Under the pieces are notes generated by a model. The model saw nothing but the letters and a program-made list of their open reading frames with translations. It had not been told where the DNA came from and did not search any database. Made by a program: the position numbers and the translations under genes. From Mucilaginibacter sp. (lineage in GTDB: Bacteria; Bacteroidota; Bacteroidia; Sphingobacteriales; Sphingobacteriaceae), in contig JARLHA010000015.1 of the NCBI GenBank assembly GCA_031292485.1, positions 1 to 64,000 on the forward strand: 64,000 nt of DNA, read 5' to 3'. Shown piece after piece: positions 8,634 to 17,614 of the stretch (its first letter is position 1; every line of letters starts with the position of its first letter).

Positions 8634-11600
8634 ATGAAAAAACTTCTACTAGTAAGTTTGTGTTTCCTGATGTTATGCATTACACAGGTATTTGCACAAA
8701 ACCGTACAGTTACTGGTACGGTTACGGCCTCTGACGATGGCCAACCCATCCCGGGAGTAACAGTAAAATTAAAGGGGACTTCTATCGGTACCCAAACCAG
8801 CGTGGCAGGTAAGTATACATTGTCAGTTCCGGCAGGAGCCACGCTTGTATTCACCTTTGTAGGTTACACCCCACTTGAATTACCGGTGGGCACGGCTGCA
8901 GTGCTAAACGCCAAATTGGTGCCTGCTTCAAGGCAGCTGACTGAAGTTGTGGTTACCTCATTTGGTATTCAAAGGCAGGCGGCTTCTCTTGGTTATTCAA
9001 CTACCAAAGTAACCGGCTCTGACATTAATACCGCAAAGCCAATCAGCGTTGCCAATGGTTTAACCGGTAAGGTTTCAGGTTTGCAGATCAACACCGTTAA
9101 TGCCGGTATTTTTGCGCCAACCCGTATCACCCTGCGTGGTAACAGGTCGTTATTAGGTAACAACCAGCCGCTGATCGTTGTTGACGGATCTATCTACTAC
9201 AGTGATATCAGCACGCTGAACGCTGAAGATATAGCGTCAACTGATATATTGAAAGGTTCTTCTGCTTCGGCTGTTTACGGTTCTGATGCATCAAACGGGG
9301 TTATCGTTATCACTACCAAGCATGGTGCAAGGGCAACAAGCGTAACCTTGTCATCTACAGCTGACATTGAAACGGTATCCTATCTTCCGCAATTTCAAAA
9401 CCAATTCGGCAGTAATGGTGGCGAGTATGCTGTTAACGATTTCAGCAAATTTGGCTTTTATGACGCATCCGGCACCTATCATGCTTACTATATTCCATAT
9501 GAGAACCAAAGCTATGGTCCGTTATTTAATGGTAAAATGGTTCCTCTGGGTCGCCCTCTTCCTGATGGCACAGTTGAAATGGTTCCTTATGCCGCAATAA
9601 AGAACCAAAAAAGAGACTTTTTTAACACTGGTCTTACTACACACCAGAACTTCTCTTTCGATTCAGGTGATGAAAACGGAAGTTTTCACATGTCAGCCCA
9701 GGATATCAACAGTGCTGGTGTAACCCCACATGACATTGGCCGCAGGGATATCTTCCGCATCGGTGGCGACAAAAAATACGGTATATTCTCAGCTACCTAT
9801 TCAGCTACCTATACCTATATCAACAAAAATACTACCAACAGCGGCGGTGTTTATGATGACTTATTAGAGTCTCCTTTAATGGTTCCGGTTACTGACTTGA
9901 AAAACGTTAACAGCAAATATGGTAATCCAGACACCTATTACAATGACTATTATTATAGCCCCGGACAGATCATAGCCCAAACAAGGTATCTGGATATTGA
10001 AAACCACATTAACGCAAACGTTGCTTTAAGCCTTAAGCCATGGAAATGGGTTAACTTAACCTATCGTTCTTCAATTGAAAACATCCAGCAAAGAACTGAA
10101 ACAAAAGATGCAGGTATTACCTACAGCAATTATTCATTCACTGGCGATACTATAGATTATGCAAACCCTCTGGGTACAGGTATAGTTAAAGCGGAGGATT
10201 CTGGTACAAAATATTCAGCAACCAATACATACCCATCTTATGCGGTTGGCGATTTTGATAATTTGCTGTTCACATCAGACTTCCTTGCCAGCTTTAATAC
10301 CAAGTTCGCAAAAAATTTCAGCTTTAACGGTACCGGTGGTATCGCTTATATTGAAAACAAAATCACCAATACACCTATCAACCAGGGTGCGCTAACTACG
10401 CTGCCGTACAATACGCAAAACTTTTCGGGAACTCCAAGCGTAGGCGGACAATATGTATATGAGGCCCGTAAGATCGGTTATTTTGGTGAAGGTACTTTCG
10501 GGTACAAGGATTATGCCTATGTACATGGTTCATACAGAACCGACCTTGACTCAAGGTTATCAAAGGCTAACCGCTATATCCCTTACTACGATATTGACGG
10601 ATCACTTGTTTTAAGCGAAATGTTCAAAAGCATCACCGACAATAACATCTTAAATTTTGCAAAAATACGTTATGCGCATTCGTTAACAGGTAACGTTTCG
10701 GCACTTGCCAACGGTTCACAATACATCGCATATGGTGCCTACAAAACCGATCCTACTTTGGGTGCTGCTTACGCCTTCCCTTATGCAAGTTCAGGTGTAT
10801 CAGGTTATACACTTAATACAACGATCGCGAACCCGAATATTAAACCGGAAAAAATCACAGAGGATGAAGTTGGTTTGGATTTAGGCTTCTTTAAAGACCG
10901 TTTAAACCTTGCTGTATCTTATTACCAGTCAACAACTAAAGATGGTATCGTAAACGCTAACGTTTCAAGCACTTCAGGTTTCACCACTGCATTGGTAAAT
11001 GCAGCCAACTTAGCCAACAAAGGCCTGGAACTTGATTTGAACGGTACTGTTATTAAAACAGGAAGCTTTAGCTGGAAAGAGGGTATTAACTGGACCCACC
11101 AGACAAGCGATGTTCAAAGTATAGTTTCTGGTGTTAACGCGCTTCCTATCGGTAACTCTGCCTGGGCTGTTGTAGGGCATCCATACCCTGAACTTGAAGG
11201 ATTTGACTGGACCAGGGACCCTGCCAACGGCAAGGTAATTGTTGACCCTAATACAGGTTTTCCAACCAGGTCAAGTAAATTAAGCATCCTCGGACAGGCA
11301 ACCCCTACTGACCTCATCGGTATCACTACCGCATTAACCTATAAGAGCTTTAGTTTCCACATGACAGTTGATTATCGCGGTGGCTATAGTATCTACAACT
11401 CAAACCTGGGTACAACACTTGACCATAGCGGTACCAGCATCACTTCTGCGATAGCCGGCCGTCAGCGCTTTGTATTCCCGAATTCAGAGTATTTAAACGC
11501 TTCGGGTCAATATGTTCCAAATACAAATATTGAGGTACAGGACGGTAACTTTAACTTCTGGCCAACTTTATACCAGAGTATAGATGCTAACTATGTTACC

Positions 11601-11855
11601 AGCGCCGCTGCCTGGAAATTAAGAGAGGTTGCAATATCTTATTCACTGCCAAAACAATTAATAGATGATATAAAATTTGTGAAAGCTGTTACACTTACAG
11701 TTTCCGGACGTAATCTGTTAATGTTCGTTCCATCAACCAATAAGTTTACTGACCCTGAATTTAGCAATGATACAGGTAACGGTGTAGGTACAACCTCATT
11801 AAGCCAGTTGCCACCAACAAGGATATTCAGTACAACATTGTCTGTAACTTTATAA
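8634..11855 (+). CDS. SusC/RagA TonB-linked outer-membrane protein
   Basis: 1073 residues. Signal peptide about 1-22, carboxypeptidase-regulatory-like domain about 25-95 (G-T-V-T-A-S-D-D-G-x-P-I-P-G-V opening), then the plug with the T-E-V-V-V-T-S-F-G link, R-G-N-R-S and P-L-I-V-V-D-G motifs, and a large beta-barrel. SusC proteins form the channel through which oligosaccharide or other polymer fragments enter the periplasm, capped by a SusD lipoprotein. The SusD gene follows after 11 bases. No glycoside hydrolase or sensor is adjacent, so the substrate cannot be named. Confidence 0.95.
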   Translation: MKKLLLVSLCFLMLCITQVFAQNRTVTGTVTASDDGQPIPGVTVKLKGTSIGTQTSVAGKYTLSVPAGATLVFTFVGYTPLELPVGTAAVLNAKLVPASRQLTEVVVTSFGIQRQAASLGYSTTKVTGSDINTAKPISVANGLTGKVSGLQINTVNAGIFAPTRITLRGNRSLLGNNQPLIVVDGSIYYSDISTLNAEDIASTDILKGSSASAVYGSDASNGVIVITTKHGARATSVTLSSTADIETVSYLPQFQNQFGSNGGEYAVNDFSKFGFYDASGTYHAYYIPYENQSYGPLFNGKMVPLGRPLPDGTVEMVPYAAIKNQKRDFFNTGLTTHQNFSFDSGDENGSFHMSAQDINSAGVTPHDIGRRDIFRIGGDKKYGIFSATYSATYTYINKNTTNSGGVYDDLLESPLMVPVTDLKNVNSKYGNPDTYYNDYYYSPGQIIAQTRYLDIENHINANVALSLKPWKWVNLTYRSSIENIQQRTETKDAGITYSNYSFTGDTIDYANPLGTGIVKAEDSGTKYSATNTYPSYAVGDFDNLLFTSDFLASFNTKFAKNFSFNGTGGIAYIENKITNTPINQGALTTLPYNTQNFSGTPSVGGQYVYEARKIGYFGEGTFGYKDYAYVHGSYRTDLDSRLSKANRYIPYYDIDGSLVLSEMFKSITDNNILNFAKIRYAHSLTGNVSALANGSQYIAYGAYKTDPTLGAAYAFPYASSGVSGYTLNTTIANPNIKPEKITEDEVGLDLGFFKDRLNLAVSYYQSTTKDGIVNANVSSTSGFTTALVNAANLANKGLELDLNGTVIKTGSFSWKEGINWTHQTSDVQSIVSGVNALPIGNSAWAVVGHPYPELEGFDWTRDPANGKVIVDPNTGFPTRSSKLSILGQATPTDLIGITTALTYKSFSFHMTVDYRGGYSIYNSNLGTTLDHSGTSITSAIAGRQRFVFPNSEYLNASGQYVPNTNIEVQDGNFNFWPTLYQSIDANYVTSAAAWKLREVAISYSLPKQLIDDIKFVKAVTLTVSGRNLLMFVPSTNKFTDPEFSNDTGNGVGTTSLSQLPPTRIFSTTLSVTL

Positions 11856-11866
11856 GATTAACAAAA

Positions 11867-13471
11867 ATGAAAACAATAACGATATTTAAACGAAAAGTAA
11901 ACATTGCCCTGCTATCTGCAGTAGTGGTGTTAGCGGGAGCGGCTGGTTGTAAGAAAGGTACATTCGACATAAATGGTACTAATCCGAATAGTCCTTCAAC
12001 CGTTCTTCCGAAATATTCACTGTCGGCCAGTTTATCAGGTACCGCCAACCTGATGTATTCAGCAATTGGCACCTTCAATAATGGTAGTACTATTCCGGTT
12101 GGTGGCAACCAGGATATGATCAATAACTGGATGGGCTACTGGACACAAAGCGGGGCCTACACGCCAAGCAACACGTACGTTCTTTACCAGCTAACCAGCA
12201 GTACAGCATCAGGTAACTGGGACGCAGCCTATAATAACCTGAGTAATTACCACACGTTAATTACTTCTACTTCGGCAGATGCTACCCTGGTAAATTACAG
12301 GGCCATTGCCATGATGATGACTGCGTTTGTGTACCAGCGGATTGTTGACCTTTATAATAAAGCGCCATACACCGGAGCACTGGTGGCAAACAGTACCTTC
12401 TCATACAAATATGATGACGGTGCTACCATTTATAAAGCTTGTATAGCAAAAATCGATTCAGCTGTAGCATTGATCAAAGCTAACCCGGGAGCTACATCGC
12501 CAGGTGGTTATGATGTGATGTTTGGTGGTGATATGAGCATGTGGGTTAAATTTGGCAATACACTGAAACTTAAAATGTTGATGCGCCAAACGGCCAGCTC
12601 GGCAAACGGTTCATTAGGCGATGCCGGCGTGGCTGCTGCGCTTTTGAATAATCCGGGTAATTCTGGTAAACCATACACTGCGGCAGACTTTTTAGGCGCC
12701 GGTGAGGATGCTACTGTCAACCCAGGGTATTCTTCTGCGGCCGATAACCAGGAAAACCCCTTGTTTATTGATGTGGTTACAACTTCAACCAATAATCCGG
12801 GTTATAACGAAAAGTATTTCAGGGCAAATGCTTACGGAGTAAGTTTTTACCAGAACCACAACGACCCGCGCCTTGCAATGTTATATCTGCCAAACAACGC
12901 AGGCGTTATTCAGGGCCGTGTTTACGGCAGCACGCTCGGTACCGAGGCCAACAGTGTTATCTCCGGCCTTACCGGTTATGGCGCTAACGCATCTGCTAAA
13001 GAAGGTGCTCCGATCATCCCGGCTTTTGAGAGCTTGTTTTTGGTTGCAGAAGCGCAACAGCGCGGATATATTAAAACCGGTTCTGCTGCCGCTTCTTATA
13101 AGGCGGGTGTTGAAGAGTCGTTCCGCATACTTGGTTCTGATGCTGCAACTGCCGATACTTACATGGCTCAAAACGACGCCGTTGCGAATTTTACACTGGC
13201 ATCTGACCCTATTACTGCAATTATCACTCAAAAATGGGCTGCCTGCAATAGCTTAGATCCACTTGAATCATTTAGCGACTGGAGGAGGTTAAATATCCCG
13301 GCTACATTACCGGTATCCAAATATCCAGGTGTAACGGTTACTCATATTCCATACCGTTTGCCTTACCCTACCAGCGAGTTGAGCTATAACAGCGCTAATG
13401 TACCTGACGGTGGAACCGGAACGGAAGCTTTATCCATGGGTGTATTTTGGATGCCTAATATAAGTAGATAG
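11867..13471 (+). CDS. SusD/RagB-family surface lipoprotein
   Basis: 534 residues, with a lipobox cysteine at residue 28 (A-A-G-C) after a signal peptide. The body has the helical TPR-rich pattern of the SusD-like-2 subgroup, including the R-I-V-D-L-Y-N-K-A-P-Y segment near residue 155 and a C-terminal N-x-x-N/aromatic-rich end. It should sit on the outer surface as the lid of the SusC channel and bind the incoming ligand. It lies 11 bases after susC and 20 bases before the third gene, so the three genes form one operon. Confidence 0.92.
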   Translation: MKTITIFKRKVNIALLSAVVVLAGAAGCKKGTFDINGTNPNSPSTVLPKYSLSASLSGTANLMYSAIGTFNNGSTIPVGGNQDMINNWMGYWTQSGAYTPSNTYVLYQLTSSTASGNWDAAYNNLSNYHTLITSTSADATLVNYRAIAMMMTAFVYQRIVDLYNKAPYTGALVANSTFSYKYDDGATIYKACIAKIDSAVALIKANPGATSPGGYDVMFGGDMSMWVKFGNTLKLKMLMRQTASSANGSLGDAGVAAALLNNPGNSGKPYTAADFLGAGEDATVNPGYSSAADNQENPLFIDVVTTSTNNPGYNEKYFRANAYGVSFYQNHNDPRLAMLYLPNNAGVIQGRVYGSTLGTEANSVISGLTGYGANASAKEGAPIIPAFESLFLVAEAQQRGYIKTGSAAASYKAGVEESFRILGSDAATADTYMAQNDAVANFTLASDPITAIITQKWAACNSLDPLESFSDWRRLNIPATLPVSKYPGVTVTHIPYRLPYPTSELSYNSANVPDGGTGTEALSMGVFWMPNISR

Positions 13472-13491
13472 ACAATTTAAATTTTAAAGAA

Positions 13492-14427
13492 ATGAAAAAA
13501 ACAATATTTATTTTAGTTTTGGCAGCGTTTTCGCTATCGCTATCCTCGTGCTTAAAGGATAAGCCAAATACGGATTTTTCCGGGATCGGAACGGTCATAG
13601 AATTGCCTTACAGCGGGCTGCAATATTTTTCTCTGGATGCTATTACTGATGCCCAGGATACTATTGTCAGGAAGTTTGGTATCAATATAGCGTCTGCTAA
13701 ACCGCTATCAACAGCAACAACTTATACCCTTGTAAATAGCCAGGCGTTGTTAACTGCATATAATACCGCCCATACAGCAATTGATTATCAGGCAATGCCA
13801 GCGGGTTCATACGTGCTTTCTAAAACTTCGGGAACAATTCCTGCAGGGGGGCGCCTTGACTCCGTTACAGTTACTATTTACAAAAACATGCTTGATCCCG
13901 CAAAAAGCTATATGCTGCCTATCGCATTAGCTAGTGCAAGTAACGGTATTTTGAGCGGTAATTTTAATGCACATTATTACCACTTTATTGGTAATGATTT
14001 TGCTGGTACTTATAAGCAGGATTTCTCAAGGTTCAATGAGGCTGACTCTTTGGGCAGTTTCTCTTCCGGAGCTTCGTTTACCGGTGCTTCTGCAATCATT
14101 CAACCCGTATCGCCAACAGAACTCAATGCTGCTACCGGTTATGCCGGCGGTGCTTACACTTACGACATTACCTTTACTAAAACAGGTTCTGGTGCCAGTG
14201 CATCTTATACTAACTTTGCAGTGTCATTTACCACTTCATCTATTGCAGGTGCTGTTGGTAGCGGTATTACCTTAACCCAAAGCCCTGTATTCTTTGTAAA
14301 TGGAAAACCGGGTACAAGTACGCTTCCTGGGCCATATACTTATGACCAGGCCGTGAAATTGTTCCATTTCCAATATCAGGCCCATACAAGTGCTGACAGG
14401 TATCTGTTAGACAGGTTTTACAAATAA
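13492..14427 (+). CDS. DUF1735-type surface lipoprotein
   Basis: 311 residues, lipobox cysteine at residue 20 (L-S-S-C). The segment of about residues 30-150 matches the DUF1735/BT_3987 beta-sandwich pattern, ending in the V-T-V-x-I-Y-K-x-x-L-D-P-A-K-S-Y-M-L-P-I-x-L segment. Such proteins accompany SusCD pairs as additional surface glycan- or glycoprotein-binding components. It is the last gene of the operon and is followed by a terminator hairpin. Confidence 0.85.
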   Translation: MKKTIFILVLAAFSLSLSSCLKDKPNTDFSGIGTVIELPYSGLQYFSLDAITDAQDTIVRKFGINIASAKPLSTATTYTLVNSQALLTAYNTAHTAIDYQAMPAGSYVLSKTSGTIPAGGRLDSVTVTIYKNMLDPAKSYMLPIALASASNGILSGNFNAHYYHFIGNDFAGTYKQDFSRFNEADSLGSFSSGASFTGASAIIQPVSPTELNAATGYAGGAYTYDITFTKTGSGASASYTNFAVSFTTSSIAGAVGSGITLTQSPVFFVNGKPGTSTLPGPYTYDQAVKLFHFQYQAHTSADRYLLDRFYK

Positions 14428-14451
14428 GTATTCAGGTGATATTAATCATGC

Positions 14452-14482
14452 AAGGGCTGCCAAATACGGCGGCCCTTTTTGT
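14452..14482 (+). terminator. Terminator of the SusCD operon
   Basis: Stem of about 10 bp (AAGGGCTGCC with GGCGGCCCTT, one G-T pair), 6-base loop and a T-run, 24 bases after the stop codon. Confidence 0.85.
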
Positions 14483-14636
14483 TTGTTGGTTATTTGAAAA
14501 TAAATTGTTTTGCTATTGTAATTTCTAGTATTTTTATACGTAATAACGCTATAACCTTTCACGGGGGTACATAATTTTTCTGGAATATTTGTATTTTTAT
14601 CTTAATTAGTAATTTTATTGTATAATTTTTATTGTC

Positions 14637-15620
14637 ATGAAAAAAACAACAATACTTTTTTTGCTGTCTGCATTTGTTTGTAAAATAGCAGCGGCACAAA
14701 CAATAACCATTAATGGCAGTGTGAAGGATGATACAGGCAACATGGTGCCGCTGGCCTACGTGCAGGATAAAGCCGATAATACGGCTACCCGTACCGATTC
14801 ATTAGGCAAATTTACCCTGAAGACTAATCCTAATGCAACACTTTTAGTTACTTCAGCAGGGTACGAAAAGAAGGTTATTTCTATAAAAGGGAACACTGAT
14901 ATTATCGTTGTTTTAAAAAGTGAGAAAACAAACTCAAATATTCCGGCCCAAACGCCATCGGCATTTAATACCTATACAGCGTATAATGGTACGGCTGATG
15001 CCTTACTTTATAACAGCGGAATGTCAGGAGCGTTGCTGCCCGTATTTCACCCGGTAGATGAAACTAAAGGCAGCCGCTATCTTTTCACCGACTGGGCGAG
15101 CGGTTTTGTGGTTGATCCGAAAGATTCGGTTTATAAGAACCCCAAATACGGCTTTAATTACGACAAAATGAATGGCGGTTTATTGCTTACCATGGATAAA
15201 CGCACCGCTATCGAAATTGATCCTTCGAAGATTAAATCATTTACGCTGTATGATAATTTGAACCAGCCCCAGGTTTATGAGTACGTGCCCGAGATCAATA
15301 AAACCCATTACCCGATGTTGCTTTCAGAAGGCAAGAATTACAAGATCTATAAGTTGACCAGTACCAGGTTTGTTAAAAATGATTTCCACAGCGACGGTAT
15401 GACCTCAACCGGCAATAATTATGATGAATATGTAGATACCTACACTTATTATGTTTACAACGTTCAAACCAAACAAGTTCAGGAACTGGCCCCCAAAAAG
15501 AAAGCTATAAAAACAGTATTCGCAAGCGAAGGGAAAAAAGTTGACTCCTTTTTCTCTGCCTATGATGGTTCTATAGATGACAGCTACATCCGCAGCCTTG
15601 GTGATTTTATGAATCAATAA
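14637..15620 (+). CDS. Exported protein: regulatory-like domain plus unknown domain
   Basis: 327 residues. Signal peptide about 1-21, then a carboxypeptidase-regulatory-like beta-sandwich at about 25-95, a short linker, and an unknown domain of about 210 residues (117-327). That domain is shared with the neighbouring gene at 15905-16606; conserved stretches include Y-G-F-x-Y-D-K-M, the H/N-D-G-M-T-S-T-G-N-N-Y-D-E-Y-V-D block and a C-terminal L-G-D-x-M-N. No catalytic triad or membrane segment is visible. The first domain is absent from the paralogue, so this copy is a fusion or the other lost it. Function unknown. Confidence 0.75.
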   Translation: MKKTTILFLLSAFVCKIAAAQTITINGSVKDDTGNMVPLAYVQDKADNTATRTDSLGKFTLKTNPNATLLVTSAGYEKKVISIKGNTDIIVVLKSEKTNSNIPAQTPSAFNTYTAYNGTADALLYNSGMSGALLPVFHPVDETKGSRYLFTDWASGFVVDPKDSVYKNPKYGFNYDKMNGGLLLTMDKRTAIEIDPSKIKSFTLYDNLNQPQVYEYVPEINKTHYPMLLSEGKNYKIYKLTSTRFVKNDFHSDGMTSTGNNYDEYVDTYTYYVYNVQTKQVQELAPKKKAIKTVFASEGKKVDSFFSAYDGSIDDSYIRSLGDFMNQ

Positions 15621-15694
15621 TTATATCCTGTGTGCCCGCCGTTTCTTTGAAGCCGCAATGAGGGTCTGGTCGTAAAACACATAATAAAATTAAC

Positions 15695-15729
15695 AAAAGC
15701 CGTTATTAGATTAATAATAACGGCTTTTT
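15695..15729 (+). terminator. Intrinsic terminator
   Basis: Perfect stem of 14 bp (AAAAGCCGTTATTA with TAATAACGGCTTTT), 6-base loop, followed by T. It separates the two paralogous genes. Confidence 0.85.
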
Positions 15730-15904
15730 GATTGGGATTAGGCCACTCGTGTTTTTTAATATACTTTACCCCGGGCAACTGGTAATACCCGCAATAACCC
15801 AGCTGTTTACAGCGTTCCATATTCGAAGGATTAGGGCGTTTTGCACTGAGGTCTGGTCAAAAAAATAATATCGTTTTATCATATACCCATCAACTGTCAG
15901 CCTT

Positions 15905-16606
15905 ATGAAAAAAATAAGCTTAACAATGATTGCCATGTTTGTATTCGTTTCCATGGTTTTTTCGCAATCCGGCAATGCCGATTCCAATCCTATACTTTAT
16001 AGCAGCGGCACATCGTCGTCAATCGTGCCTGTTTTTACACCTGTAGAAGCAACCCATGGCAGCCAGTATCTTTTTGATGGCTGGGTAAAGGGCGCTTTGA
16101 CAGGTGTTGATGGCACTGTGTATAACGATCCGTCATATGGGTTTGATTACGATAAGATGGCGGGCACTTTGTTGTTCACAAAAGATCGAAAATCGGCGAT
16201 CCAGGTTGATAACCCGAAAATCCGGTCGTTTACGCTATTTGATAAGCTGGATAATCCGGAAAATTTTACATTGGTGCCTGCTATCGACCCTGCCCATTAC
16301 GTACAAGTGATAGCAGAGGGTAGCAAATACCGGATTTTTAAACTAACATTAACCCATTTTGTAAAAAACAATTACCATAATGATGGGATGACCTCAACCG
16401 GCAACAATTATGACGAATATGTGGACGACTATACCTATTTCGTTACAATAAATGGGGCCGCTCCTCAAAAGCTATCGTTAAAAAAGAAATCCTTACGCGA
16501 GGTTTTTAAAAATGATGTGGATAAACTAAATGGTTTTTTTGGTACCTATGATGAACCCATGGATGATAATTATTTGCTGAAGCTTGGCGATTATATGAAT
16601 AAATAA
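15905..16606 (+). CDS. Exported protein, paralogue of the preceding gene
   Basis: 233 residues. Signal peptide about 1-20, then directly the unknown domain shared with 14637-15620, with roughly half of positions identical by eye, including the D-G-M-T-S-T-G-N-N-Y-D-E-Y-V-D block. A short match (TGAGG-TCTGGTC-like) also occurs upstream of this gene and downstream of the first one, consistent with tandem duplication. No known domain. It lies immediately before the two GG-leader peptide genes but is separated from them by 217 bases. Confidence 0.75.
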   Translation: MKKISLTMIAMFVFVSMVFSQSGNADSNPILYSSGTSSSIVPVFTPVEATHGSQYLFDGWVKGALTGVDGTVYNDPSYGFDYDKMAGTLLFTKDRKSAIQVDNPKIRSFTLFDKLDNPENFTLVPAIDPAHYVQVIAEGSKYRIFKLTLTHFVKNNYHNDGMTSTGNNYDEYVDDYTYFVTINGAAPQKLSLKKKSLREVFKNDVDKLNGFFGTYDEPMDDNYLLKLGDYMNK

Positions 16607-16766
16607 CTGGTTAAATAGTATTGACAGAGGTCCTGAGATTTTTATCCCGGGGCATTTTTCTTTCGTAGCCACGCCGATTTTTTAAGTCGAATAATGTAGT
16701 TGGTATATACAATAACCGGGTTGGTGTAATAAATTATTTTTAACCGATAATTATCGCGAACTTATT

Positions 16767-16797
16767 TTAAAGTTAAATCCTCTGACTTAAATAGAGG
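16767..16797 (+). promoter_or_regulatory. Conserved leader element, copy 1
   Basis: Block TTAAAG-nn-AAA-n-CCTCTG followed by GAGG; CCTC (16779-16782) can pair with GAGG (16794-16797). The block begins 57 bases before the ATG of the first peptide gene. The same block with identical internal spacing and distance precedes the second peptide gene. Confidence 0.6.
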
Positions 16798-16823
16798 GAA
16801 CATTAAACCAAACTTACATTAGT

Positions 16824-17036
16824 ATGAAAAAAGAATTGAAACCGCTTTCGAGAGCAGAAATGAAACAAATTACAGGCGGCGTAGGCCAGAAATACATTTG
16901 GCATTGCCGCGATACCGCCACTTCAGCGTATTTAACCGCCGGCACATGTGCATCCTCAGATCCATCGGCATTTTGCGGTGAATATTCATGCCTTAATTCA
17001 GGGGTAACCTGCACCGGCGGCGAGTATTGCCCATAA
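16824..17036 (+). CDS. Double-glycine-leader six-cysteine peptide, copy 1
   Basis: 70 residues. The leader (1-19) carries L-S-R-A-E-M-K-Q-I and ends in Gly18-Gly19, the pattern of GG-type bacteriocin or natural-product precursors in Bacteroidota, normally cut by a C39-peptidase ABC exporter. The core (20-70) has six cysteines at 28, 42, 51, 56, 63 and 69. The next gene encodes a close relative with the same cysteine plan. No exporter, immunity protein or maturase is adjacent. It could be an antimicrobial, a signal or another secreted disulfide-rich peptide. Confidence 0.8.
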   Translation: MKKELKPLSRAEMKQITGGVGQKYIWHCRDTATSAYLTAGTCASSDPSAFCGEYSCLNSGVTCTGGEYCP

Positions 17037-17060
17037 TTTCAATTGCAACATATAAAGCAG

Positions 17061-17097
17061 AACAGCGTGTAAGGTTATATCCCCTTGCCCTGTTTTT
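17061..17097 (+). terminator. Weak terminator after peptide gene 1
   Basis: AACAG pairs with CTGTT and AAGG with CCTT around an internal bulge, followed by a T-run. It would allow separate transcription of the two peptide genes. Confidence 0.45.
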
Positions 17098-17128
17098 TGC
17101 CTTTTGATGTTTTACAGAAAGCTAAACC

Positions 17129-17159
17129 TTAAAGGCAAAGCCTCTGCCTGTAAACGAGG
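17129..17159 (+). promoter_or_regulatory. Conserved leader element, copy 2
   Basis: Same TTAAAG-nn-AAA-n-CCTCTG...GAGG block as at 16767-16797, again starting 57 bases before the ATG, with CCTC at 17141-17144 and GAGG at 17156-17159. Confidence 0.6.
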
Positions 17160-17185
17160 TATTCATAAACTTAAAACTTGTTATT

Positions 17186-17401
17186 ATGAAAAAGGAAATG
17201 AGCCCACTTTCAAGAGCGGAAATGAGGAAAGTATCAGGAGGTGTCGGTCAGTTATATGTGTGGCACTGCCAGGATACCGCAGGCGGCCCTTATATTAGTG
17301 TTGCATGTTCTTCCGGTGATCCTGCCGGGAGGCCAAATTGCCCGGAATATTCTTGCTTCAACACCGGGGTTACTTGCACAACCGCTACGGGGTGTTCATA
17401 A
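17186..17401 (+). CDS. Double-glycine-leader six-cysteine peptide, copy 2
   Basis: 71 residues. The leader (1-19) has P-L-S-R-A-E-M-R-K-V and ends in Gly18-Gly19. The core starts V-G-Q-x-Y-x-W-H-C as in copy 1 and has cysteines at 28, 41, 52, 57, 64 and 70, i.e. the same spacing to within one residue. Between the cysteines the two copies diverge, while W-H-C, E-Y-S-C and G-V-T-C are kept, which suggests selection for a fold. Its own upstream element and the terminator behind copy 1 suggest independent expression. Confidence 0.8.
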   Translation: MKKEMSPLSRAEMRKVSGGVGQLYVWHCQDTAGGPYISVACSSGDPAGRPNCPEYSCFNTGVTCTTATGCS

Positions 17402-17437
17402 TTAATGCAACTCAAAGAGTTGAAAATAATTAGACGT

Positions 17438-17530
17438 ATGGAGCAAAAGAATACTCAAATATTGCATATGATTAGCCGGTACGCAACGTTTCTGGAATCA
17501 CTTGACCGCAAAATTACTTGTTGCGTGTGA
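17438..17530 (+). CDS. Possible 30-residue small ORF
   Basis: ATG at 17438 and TGA ending at 17530. The product would be a 30-residue amphipathic peptide ending in Cys-Cys-Val. It follows the second peptide gene by 36 bases and precedes a strong terminator, so it would be in the same transcript. No ribosome-binding site or homologue is recognisable, and it may be a chance ORF. Confidence 0.25.
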   Translation: MEQKNTQILHMISRYATFLESLDRKITCCV

Positions 17531-17564
17531 TTTTTTCCAATTATCCTGGATATAGATCCGAATT

Positions 17565-17600
17565 AAGACTTAGGAAGTCCAAACCTTCTTAAGTCTTTTT
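17565..17600 (+). terminator. Terminator of the peptide locus
   Basis: Stem AAGACTTAGGAAG with CTTCTTAAGTCTT (12 of 13 pairs), 7-base loop and five Ts. It closes the plus-strand peptide locus against the convergent DoxX gene. Confidence 0.85.
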
Positions 17601-17614
17601 AATGGGTAATAAAG

